Positions 45,815-55,435 of a stretch of DNA of 64,000 bases are shown here, in pieces. Every line of letters starts with the position of its first letter. Position 1 is the stretch's first letter. The position numbers and the translations under genes are program-made. This stretch comes from Chrysogorgia sp. JL179-B06. Taxonomy: Eukaryota > Cnidaria > Anthozoa > Scleralcyonacea > Chrysogorgiidae. Below the pieces are notes generated by a model, which searched no databases, was not told the DNA's origin, and saw only the letters and a program-made list of their open reading frames with translations. The stretch lies in assembly GCA_035772405.1 (NCBI GenBank), contig JAYKKM010000191.1, positions 1,517,501 through 1,581,500 on the forward strand, given 5' to 3'.

Positions 45815-46145
45815 TGTACAGTTTCTTCCAACTTGGATCGTTTTACTTTGTACACGGTATCATCTTCTATTTACTGTTAACAACAATTTACGTTTCTTTC
45901 CTTTAAAGGCTTTATGCTCCACGGAGTGAACATCGAGAACTTTAACAGGGGCACTATTACAAGGAAATCCACTTCTTAGAGATATCTTCTAATTCTTTGA
46001 TGCCAAAGCATTGTTTTTTCTTTGTAGAGAATTTAAGTGTTTTTCGTTTTTGTTGTTTATTAATCGCAGATTCTCTTAGATAATTATTAAAGTTTGTTGC
46101 CATTTCCTCTTAACGCTTTAGAAGACTTTCCAAAGTTTTCTCCAT
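45815..46145 (-). pseudogene. Degraded small ORF of the old element, left arm
   Basis: After the target duplication TGTACA (45815-45820), the minus strand shows coding-like remnants (starting MEKTLESLLKR, later LDVHSVEHKAFKGKKRKLLL) broken by stops. The TAA after LLKR is also present in the right-arm copy near 47190. Basic and helical; no family recognised. Confidence 0.5.
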
Positions 46146-46151
46146 ATTTAA

Positions 46152-46337
46152 TTATTTACCGTCTGCAATAGTTTCTTTGCTCTGTAAAGGAACACATATT
46201 CCAATTTTACTCCATTTTAACCATTTAGCGCGTTCTTCGCTATCCATGTGATGTACATGATCGAGATGATTTGCTAGTCTAGCGAGATTAGTGCTTCCAC
46301 AACCGAAGACAGGACAGTTTCTACGCGTGCGACTCAT
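46152..46337 (-). CDS. Small C2H2-type zinc-finger protein of the old element
   Basis: 61 residues, starting MSRTRRNCPVFGCG and containing HLDHVHH: C-x4-C, then a histidine cluster, one finger. It is the only apparently open gene left in the old element, but its polB is dead and the right-arm copy is broken, so it may be non-functional. Fingers of this kind are common in uncharacterised transposon proteins. Confidence 0.55.
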   Translation of the reverse strand: MSRTRRNCPVFGCGSTNLARLANHLDHVHHMDSEERAKWLKWSKIGICVPLQSKETIADGK

Positions 46338-46735
46338 GTTTAGGTGTTACTCGACCAAAGATATACAACATTTAATATTTTCTGGTATGTTAGATGTTTT
46401 TATTAGGCCCGTTTAGGCTCTATTTGGCATTTTATGGCCCGTTAAGGCCTTTTGGCCCGTTTAGATAATAGGGGATTTACACACTGTGATGTATAATACA
46501 TTCTATAACCGCCCTGCATGATAATATGAACATTACGTTCCCAGACTTGTTGCGCTCTATACCATTGTTTGATCTTAAGATCAAATGCCAAATAGAGCCT
46601 AAACGGGCCTAATAAAAACATCTAACATACCAGAAAATATTAAATGTTGTATATCTTTAATTGGTCGAGAAACACCTAAACATGAGTCGCACGCGTAGAA
46701 ACTGTCCTGTCTTCGGTTGTGGAAGCACTAATCTC
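46338..46735. repeat. Centre of the old palindrome
   Basis: The left arm ends near TTTGATC (46574) and the right arm begins with GATCAAACAATGG (46736). The 161-base spacer 46575-46735 is itself a further copy of arm sequence (GCCAAATAGAGCCTAAACGG through MSRTRR-coding DNA). The order is therefore arm, extra copy, arm: a fold-back with an offset re-copy rather than a simple mirror. TTTGATCTTAAGATCAAA (46568-46585) is a perfect 18-base palindrome at the junction. Confidence 0.75.
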
Positions 46736-46740
46736 GATCA
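46682..46740 (+). pseudogene. Truncated extra copy of the zinc-finger ORF
   Basis: Encodes MSRTRRNCPVFGCGSTNL, then runs into the right-arm joint at GATCA. It lacks the histidine half of the finger. Confidence 0.7.
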
Positions 46741-46971
46741 AACAATGGTAGAGCGCAACAAGTCTGGGAACGTAATGTTCATATTATCATGCAGGGCGGT
46801 TATAGAATGTATTATACATCACAGTGTGTCAATCCCCTATTATCCAAATGGGCCAAAAGGCCTTAACGGGCCATAAAATGCCAAATAGAGCCTAAACGGG
46901 TCTAATAAAAACACCTAACATACCAGAAAATATTAAATGTTGTATATCTTTGGTCGAGTAAACACCTAAAC

Positions 46972-47157
46972 ATGAGTCGCACGCGTTGAAACTGTCCTGT
47001 CTTCGGTTGTGGAAGCACTAATCTCGCTAGACTAGCAAATCTCTCGATCAAGTACATCACATGGATGGCGAAGAACGCGCTAAATGGTTAAAATGGAGTA
47101 AAATTGGAATATGTGTACCTTTACAGAGTAAAGAAACTATTGCAGACGGTAAATAAT
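46972..47157 (+). pseudogene. Right-arm copy of the zinc-finger ORF, broken
   Basis: Counterpart of 46152-46337 on the opposite strand. An in-frame TGA after MSRTR and a small insertion in the finger break it. These lesions are private to this arm. Confidence 0.75.
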
Positions 47158-48125
47158 TAAATATGGAGAAAACTTTGGAAAGTCTTCTAAAGCGTTAAGA
47201 GGAAATGGAAACAAACTTTAATAATTATCTAAGAGAATCTGCGATTAATAAACAACAAAAACGGAAAACACTTAAATTCTCTACAAAGAAAAAACAATGC
47301 TTTGGCATCAAAGAATTAGTAGATATCTCTAAGAAGTGGATTTCCTTGTGATATCTGTTAAAGTTCTCGATGTTCACTCCGTGGAGCATAAAGCCTTTAA
47401 AGGAAAGAAACGTAAATTGTTGTTAATAGTAAATAGAAGATGATACCGTGTACAAAGTAAAACGATCCAAGTTGGAAGAAACTGTATAAACAGGATAATT
47501 TATTTGAAACATTTGTTTGTGTAAATAATTAGCTGTCAATATGCACACTGTAATTTGTTATAACTATATTATACCAATAAAAAACTATCTAGAACTATTA
47601 TATTGTGTTTGTATGTATTTATTACTAACGAATATAAAAAAAGCGGATAAGAATGTTAACATGTGGGAAAATTAAAGTGACCGGCGTACTATAAAGTAAC
47701 CTTAAACATATTTATTGTCATCCGTCGGGTATTCTAGATAATTTATACGCGCGATCAAGCGGTATATTGGCTAAGTATGAATCCCAATTAGATATATTGC
47801 TTCGTGAATCGTTTCTATGTTTTTCTTCAAAATCTCAGATTGGTCTAATAATCTAATGTCCTCAGTAAATTATACACAAAACGCTTCGATGACGTTTCGC
47901 TCACGCGTAACGTGCTATTGAATTACCATGTAAACATGTTAACCCCTCCAGTCTGCATTCTCTTAAATTAATCAGAAAAAACACGACACAAAATCATCAT
48001 CACTTGATAAAAAACGGGTTTTTTAGGAAAACCTGATTATTTATTAAGAATATTTTAACTGTTATAAAATCTTATTTATATGAATTAATTATATTATTAA
48101 AAATGTGATGGTGTGATACAATTAT
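47158..48125. other. Right-arm spacer without an intact gene
   Basis: Inverted copy of 25878-26591 plus 45815-46145. It shows the unoccupied insertion site of Polinton-B near 47485 and lacks about 50 bases that are present at 26200-26255. The remnant of the basic ORF lies at about 47163-47350. Confidence 0.7.
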
Positions 48126-51100
48126 GTATATAATGTCCGTAGGCGAGAGTGTTAAAACCATCCTCTAAAATAAAACGTTTATCGTCATAAGGACTAAGAC
48201 CTATTTTATTTAATCTAATTGAATATATTTCATGGTTTTCACTACGAATTTGATTCATTGTAGCCATTTGTCTGTTTCTTTTCAAATAAACACTCTTTGT
48301 AGCTGGCATGCCGAATCCGTCGTTTTGTTACTGACTTCTTAATCCCTTTGGCTGTCTTCTTTTCCACTTGTTTGTTGAACTCTGTGTACATAATTGAATA
48401 CATCTTGGGTCGGAGTCCAACAAACTCCTGAATAGGAACACCATGCGTTTCATCTTTCATTTTTCAAAGTACTTTCTTGTTCGCTGTGCTGTGTAGAGGA
48501 TGGTCTTGTGTATACTCGGAAGTGTCAAATTGGTCGATATCTTGAAGCATGTCCTGATAAATATCATCAGTCTTTACTTCATAGTAAAGACTATCCGTGT
48601 CTGTGAATAACAATTTCGCGCTGGGGCCATATTTTTGCTTCATCTACTCGTAGTGGAACTCATACATGAGTACCTTGTAGAGATCCAAGATAGTGAATCC
48701 GTCGTAAATCGGGCGATTTAAATGCAACTTGGTCTTTCGCATATTCACTGCTGCCAGGTCCTTAGAAAATATGCTAAAGGAATCAAAAGGCGGAGAAGCA
48801 GTTAATTTGGATAATTTAGTTTTGTCGTTGACCAGCTCTAGGTTTACTCTCTTCCGTAAGTTCTCCATGGTCTTACCAAACACAGAATTGTTCATCAGTT
48901 TATAAAAATCTTTCTCGAAGTCGTTAGCTGCATGCTTTCGTTTTTCGGTGTTGAAATCAATGTAGGATTTCAACCATGGACTCTGTTGAAACACCAACAC
49001 TCTGTGAATCTTGGTCAACTCCATGCCCAGTGCTAGGTATTGTTTTAGATTACGGTAGTGGACAACGTATTTGGTCTTGTCTTGAAGGTTTGGAACTAAC
49101 TTGGGGACAGCTGCACTACCAAGGTTTAAATCTTTGAACAATTCTTGACAGTAGGGCGATAACATCTCCGGTTAAATCTTCATTTTCTCGGGTGCCAAAG
49201 GGTAATTGTTATGCAAGTCGTGTAATTCTTCGGGATAACAGAGGTCAACTTCTAAAATGCAGCCTTGTTCGTCATCGTCTGGAATTCCTTCGACGTTGAG
49301 TGTGGAAATTTCTTGTTCGGTCAGCCAGTCGAACTCACCAGTTGGTAGAGGTTGTGACATACCCCATTCATATAGATTATTGGCGTCGAGGTACATCACA
49401 TATGACGTTTCTTGCTTGGGATCGTAGTCGGTAAATATGGGTTGTTGGCTTTGCTGAAACGATTGCTGATCATTGAAATTCCACCGCGAAGGCCTTCTTC
49501 AATAAATAAGTACATATCTGGGTCTGTTAAGAGTTCAAGTTCGACATCAGTCATTTTGAGACAGGCTTGCCAGGTTAAACCGGGGCTTGTGTAGAAGTGA
49601 CAAGGATCCAAGTTATACGCTTTCAGACAGACATTTCGGAAGTTTTCAAAGACATCGGCAAGGAGTAGGACATCGGACATGAGGTATAAATCATGATAAT
49701 ACCATGTTCTGACAGCTGAAACAATCAAAGACACGCGTCGCGTGGTCGTAGTCAGCATCAGATATCTATTCATCATTTAATATGCTATAAAATGATTTTT
49801 TGGGTGGCAAACATCTCTCATTAAATCTCTGCATGCAATCCATATAATCATAGGGGTAGACACCTTTTCTCAACAGCAGCGATATCTTATCATTCTCGAT
49901 GTGTTTCTGGAGGGTGGAAAACTTGTCGGCACCGTCCTTGGAAAGGTTTGAAACCAGCTTGTCGAGTGATGCGTTCATGAATTGCAGATAATCGATAAAG
50001 TCGACATGTAAATTATCGATAGAAAACGAAATGTACTTTTCTGTGTTGTTCGGGATACAGTTAATTTTCTTGTCCTTGAGTTTACCAAGTCCTTGCATGA
50101 TTAGATGACAATCGTAGCCGCGTAGATTGTGAAGCATGACAGGTATTCGTCCGGTAAAACTATAGTTTAAATTGCAATTATTATGTGCGGCTCCACGGTA
50201 GCTACTTTCCAGTAAGGTGACAATGATCTCGAACACCATCGGCTCCCAATTCAAATCCACAAATATGGCAATTGGTAACATCTTGAAACATTTGTTCTTC
50301 TTTGTTCTCGATTCGCATGGGTTCGATAAACTCAAGTTTCTCTTGAATATATTGCTGTTCGGTCTCCAAGCACTCCAGGAACTTGTCGACAGCGTCCTCG
50401 CCACGATACACGACATGAGGTTTAGAGTATCGCTCTACTTCGGAAACAATCACATAGGAAAATCCGCAAGGTTGATGGCGCTGATACTTCCCAGAGGAAG
50501 ACTTTCCTGGGTGCTGGGCTGCCGAGTCGATCTTGGTTGTTAGATAGATAGATAGATGGTTTATTGAAAAAGACTTTGCAGCCAATAGGCTGAATTACGT
50601 CATATCTTAGTTTAAAATACAATTTTAAAATGATACAATTGTAACAAGCGTTAAAAATCTAGACCTTTATTGCATTAGATATTATAAAACTATTTTTAAA
50701 TCTATTGGTACGAAAATTTAAACTAAAAGTACGATTCTTCCTTGACACTCTGGTGTTGATTCTCGGCGGCAAAAGGCTTCGCAGTTTATGTTTTTCATTT
50801 GACATAATATCCTGAAATAACTTACTCGTCAAGTGTTCGCGTCGGTCTTGCAGATGTTCGAGTCCAGTATATGTGTTAGCACCTCGTCATATGATTGCCA
50901 GGGGAAAATAATGCGCATGGCACGCTTCTGAATTGTTTCTAATTCGACAGATAAATAGTCGGGTAAGCTATTGTGGAATACGGGGCATGCGTATTCAGTT
51001 AAGGGCCTAATACAAGTTCTGTAAAACTGAATTAGTTCACCACTGTTTATCTGGGCTCTTTTAAGCTGAGCTAGGAAGTATAATCTCTTCCTCGCTTTCT

Positions 51101-52960
51101 TGATGATCTCAGAAATATGAAAGTTCCACTTGATATTACTAGAAATGTTTATACCCAAGATTTTGGCATTTTCAACTATTTCTAGGTTATTGCCATTAAC
51201 TGTAATGGGATCGAAATTAGACTTTGATTTGCTGAAGCTGATCCGCAGTTCTTTGCATTTGGCTTCGTTTAGCTGAAAACTATCTGCCTGGGTCTTATTA
51301 ACTAAAGTATCTACTGCGCCTTGAATGAGGCTAGTCTCACCCTTAGTTACAGTCTCAGTGATGGTGGTATCATCAACGTACTTCCACATTGTGGTGTCAG
51401 GAACGTCAAGATCATTTATCATTATTGTGAACAGCCAGGGTCCGAGTTTTGTTCCCTGAGGTACTCCTGATGGAATATACGCCCACTCAGAGTAACAATC
51501 TTGGCTGAGTTTTACACGTTGTCTTCGACAAGTCAGAAAGTCCGTTATCCAATCAATAATCCTTTCGGGTAGATCGTAGTCTCTTAATTTCCTAAGTAAT
51601 ATATGATGATCAATAAGATCAAATGCTTTTTTGAAATCAAATAGTACTGTTCTAACGGTTGCTCCGTTGCCATCGGTGGAACTATTCCATGTATGGAGCA
51701 TAGTAATGAGTGCATGGGTGGTGCTTGAGCCAGGGACTGTACCAAATTGGTTAGGGTCAACTTTTTTTAGTACTGCTGGTTTGACAAACATGTCTACCAC
51801 ATAGTCCTCAGCGAGTTTAGATAATATTGGTGTCAATGATATCGGCCGGAGATGTTTGTTGACGTCATATACTGGTTTCTTTTTGGGTGTTGGAATGATG
51901 TCAGCATCTTTCCAATACCTAGGTAGTATGGCTTCTCTGTATGAGCTATTAAGAATATCAGCTACTGAAGCTGCTAACAGGTCTGCGTTCTCTTTTAAAA
52001 CCCAACCAGGAATTCCATCAGGTCCGGTAGCTTTAGCTGGATTTAAGGCTGTAAGTTTTTTCATGACAGTCATTTCTGAGATCTGGATAGCACTGACCGG
52101 GCTGCTCATTGCTTGGGTGTCACTAGGTAACAAGGGACTGAAGATCCTCATAGGAGCAAGGAACGCCTGATTGATTGTGTTAGCGAGGACTTCGGGATTA
52201 GGTGGCATGGGTCCAGTCCCACGGTCTATATGATGTAGTATAGTCATAGAATCCTCGCGTTTCTTTGTGGGCGCTGACATGCTACTAATCTTTTTCACTT
52301 CTTTCCACCAAACAGCGGGGCTGCAGTCTTTTAGGTGTTCCACCTTGGCCTTGTAGTACTTGGCTCTACATGCTTTCGTTTCTCGATTTACTTGGTTTCT
52401 AAGCGATCGAAAATTCTCTAAGTCACCCTGGGTCAGTGCTAATTGTCGTCTGTGAATCAAACTTTTAAGTGATCGCTTGATCCAGGGAGGTTCGTTCGAA
52501 AGAACCTTCTTTGACTTTAGGGGGAGGAGAATGTCTAAGCCAGTGTTGACTATTGACTGTAAGGTCTTGACCTTATCAACACACGAGTAGTTACTATTAA
52601 TCAGGGTTTTAACATCTACTTCCTCTAAATCAGCATAAATGACAAAAGGTACTTTTAATTGTTTATGATATTCCTTAAAGAAAAGCGCTGCGTTTTCTTC
52701 GTTCGGGAGTTCGATGCGCTGTGGGCCATGTTGACAGCAATGTGGTTCGTGGTCTTGTAGAAGGTCTTCTCGGATGAATCCATGCAGACAATAATGACAA
52801 TAAAACTTTCGAGCCTTCCTTCGGTTTTGTTCGTCACAGTAACTTATTCAAATCTTTGATGAGGCAATAATGTCGAATGGTCCCTTGAGAGTATAGCAGT
52901 AAATTAACATGAGTGTCAAAGCGTTCTTTTGTGATGTAGATGGCGAAAAGTGGGTTAGAA
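48126..52960 (-). pseudogene. Old polB relic, right arm, interrupted by a LINE
   Basis: Inverted counterpart of the left-arm relic and slightly less broken in places. It keeps the reading frame at the CNLNYS position and at MQRFNERCLPPKK, where the left arm has a stop and a 2-base insertion. Lesions shared with the left arm are a TAG after SILNDE, a frameshift at NM-YYHDLYL, a TAG in the HYE-MKQ region, a TGA in the NKKV-KMKDE motif, and the frameshift at EKKQTNGYNESN. A LINE occupies 50543-52625. The Polinton-A insertion site is unoccupied here near 48225. Confidence 0.88.
50543..52625 (-). mobile_element. 5'-truncated non-LTR retrotransposon (CR1/L2/Rex-like)
   Basis: An open frame of at least 543 residues (50829-52460; coding-like sequence continues upstream to about 52610 without an ATG) encodes a reverse transcriptase: LNPAKATGPDGIPGWVLK, LRPISLTPILSKLAE, VLFDFKKAFDLIDH, SGVPQGTKLGPWLF and the catalytic box KYVDDTTI, followed by the RT thumb and C-terminal region. 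The endonuclease domain is missing. The 3' end carries a (TCTA)n-type tail (TAGATAGATAGATAGATGG on the plus strand at 50541-50559). The left arm shows the empty site near 5200-5215; about eight target bases seem lost. RT itself is intact. Confidence 0.9.
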
Positions 52961-54438
52961 GTCTACACGGGCCGGTTTATCCATAAATATCCTAGTGTGT
53001 ACCCTCAAAGCAATTAAATATTCCCAAGACATGCAAATATGTGTGAGTTGCACCACTAATGCCTCTTAACGATCCACGGGCTATTGTCCAAGTGAGCACA
53101 CAACCTTCGCTTCGTTTAACAAGTCAATACGATTCAAAATTCGTTCTTCGTACGGCTTCTCTTCCTCCGGCTTCTCTTCGTCCAGAGAATCCCTTAGGTT
53201 ATACGTTAAAGTCGCTAGGTTTCATTTCATCATAAACGCGTTAAAGATTTAATCCATCTATTTGGACACTTATACCGTTGAACAATTTTTGATGTCCCTC
53301 TATACAGGTTTTTAGGTACACAATAACTTTGAAAATGAACTGAGTCAGTCAAATTTAAAGCTCGGTCATATAAACCCTCCATAAATGTTAGTTCTCTCTG
53401 TATAGAGGACGCAAAAATAGCTGTTAAGTTCTTTTACGGTTTTCGATTCCGAGATAACTGTCTTTAAACATTGCCAAAAAGCACTATTTTGAATTCCCCG
53501 CTAGAAATTTCCTCAAATGCTATACGCAAATAGGCGAATATCGCAAATAGTCAAAATGGGGCTCTTACTTCGTGTATTACATAATTGAAATCTTCAGTTT
53601 AAAAGTAGGGTTAGTATTCCTTTATTTCAGGGCTGGGACTAGAGTTTTTATTTGGGCTATGGTTATGGTTGTATTGTATTAGGCCCGATAAGTCCTTTTG
53701 GCCCGTTCGTAGGAGGGAGTTTATACGGTCATCACGCTCCCATCTCTTGTCCTCGTGAAAGTTCGAAAGTTTTCTTCGTAATGTAGGCATCAAGATTTGT
53801 AAGTCCGTAAGAATCGTGATTATAAATGATTGATTGATTTGAACAAATAACGTTCGAAACTAATAAAGTCCCTGTACAAGAACAAAAACCCCCATGGGGG
53901 TCCCAAAGGTACACGAGACTAGGGTTAGATAAGTGATAATTTCCCCAAAATTATTACTCGGTAAGTTATTTCTGCCGATTTGAACGCTTATGCTATAAAA
54001 CATGTAATCCTTTAATTACACTTAATGGCTCCCACGCTTTTATCTAAGATCAGGTGGACAAATTTATTCAAGCTGCTAGAGTTAGTCCACTTTATATCCT
54101 CGTTCTAACTCCTCGCTCCGTCGTTCTCTATGAAGTAAAGCCGTTCAACCAATATAAAACTCTTAGATATTATACTTTTTCTGCCAGGAAGCCTTATTTT
54201 GTAATTCCTGATCATTTTGCGAATGGTTTTTTCAGAATACTTTACGCCAAAACTAAATATGTCGATGCGTTTGAGATCTTGAACAGTTCTTCACACTGTT
54301 TCCCGAAGGGTTTCTCCCCGATTGGAATCCCGTTCACTAACGCAAGATAATTAGCGATAATTCGGCCAAATTCATGAACATGTCATGTATGCAAATCTTA
54401 ACCTTAACAACGTGAATATACATCATGACAACGGCGTC
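52961..54438. other. Right-arm outer segment without a gene
   Basis: Inverted counterpart of roughly 2440-2715 plus 3501-4870. It contains the sub-block 53671-53890 that has the opposite relative orientation to its left-arm partner, and the uninterrupted site of the left-arm LINE fragment near 54150. No gene seen. Confidence 0.65.
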
Positions 54439-54983
54439 GAAATTTTCCGTCTCGTAAACGGTCGTTGCCAACCCAAACGGTCGATGCCAACCTGATATCC
54501 TTCTATTACCCCTGTAACCCCTTGTGTCCCCGCGACACACACATGTGTTTTTCTCCAAGATGGCGGATTTTTTTACTGATAAAACTCTGATGATTGGGGT
54601 GACTGTAAGCGCGCTCATGTAACATACCGACTAGCTAGGAATTCAGTCTGTTTTTTTTGTAAATCTCAGTGTGTTTTTGTGCCAATTTCAGTCTATTTTT
54701 GTGCCAATTTCAGTCTGTGTTTTTGAAAATCTCAGTCCGGTGTTCGAACAGTGTGCTAATTGGCACAAAAATAGACTGAATTCCTAGCTAGTCGGTATGT
54801 TACATGAGGGCGCTTACAGTCACCCCAATCATCAGAGTTTTATCAGTAAAAAAATCCGCCATCTTGGAGAAAAACACATGTGTGTGTCGCGGGGACACAA
54901 GGGGTTACTGGTGTAATAGAAGGATATCAGGTTGGCATCGACCGTTTGGGTTGGCAACGACCGTTTACGAGACGGAAAATTGC
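54439..54983. mobile_element. Foldback MITE with 9-bp target duplication
   Basis: Long terminal inverted repeats of about 200 bases beginning G(A/C)AATTTTCCGTCTCGTAAA and a short non-repeated centre. Flanked by AACGGCGTC at 54430-54438 and 54984-54992. The left arm shows the single unoccupied site at 2432-2440. A 9-bp duplication fits Mutator-like transposases, but no transposase is present, so the assignment is tentative. Confidence 0.85.
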
Positions 54984-55435
54984 AACGGCGTCATAAAATA
55001 GCCGAGTCATCAAGTTTAACCAAAACGATTAACTTTATATTTTTTTCAATATGTTTGAGATCTTGAACAGTTCTTCGAACTGTTTCCCGAAGTGTTTCTT
55101 CATCATAGGAATTGTGTACACTAAAACGAGATAAGTCATAATACGGCCAAAATTATTAGGGTTCATCTCTTTGTATGTATATGCGGTGAAAACGCAGGTT
55201 CAGTCGAACGCTAAGTTCAATGTCCTTTGTTTTGGTATTGCGAGTAATCTTGTACGGGATGTCAACAGACATTTTTTCGTTCACTTTACATATTGCGTGC
55301 AGACCAACTCACGAACGCAACGTCTCGTTATTATTCTGTACGTACGCTCATTATTATTCACACTTAATCCTATTAAATCACTTCCTGTCGGCATCCCTTT
55401 GCTCGCTATATGGGGGGGGGGGGGGGTTACCTACT
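54984..55435. repeat. Outer tip of the right arm
   Basis: Pairs with 1964-2431. Includes a G-run (about 55412-55426) matching the C-run at the left tip and ends ACCTACT at 55435. Confidence 0.7.

Larger units (their letters stand above)
1964..55435. mobile_element. Old palindromic Polinton-type relic, interrupted by younger insertions
   Basis: The left arm (1964 to about 46574) and right arm (about 46736-55435) are inverted copies of each other once the younger insertions are removed. The non-inserted material is roughly 12-13 kb, so about 6 kb per arm. Each arm carries a decayed polB running towards the centre and, nearer the centre, a small C2H2-type zinc-finger ORF. The outer tips read AGTAGGTGACCC (left) and, on the other strand, AGTAGGTAACCC (right), similar in style to the AGTAGTATAG termini of the younger Polintons. 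The adjacent hexamers GTCGAC (left) and AACAAG (right) do not match, so no target duplication supports a single insertion. Nothing like integrase, ATPase or capsid genes remains in the arms. Confidence 0.75.

Noticed and set aside
1964..55435. Palindrome as a direct snap-back product of the old element's own live replication
   Set aside because: Five or more inactivating lesions are shared by both arms, so the polymerase seems to have been dead beforehand; gene conversion remains an alternative, so this is unlikely rather than excluded.
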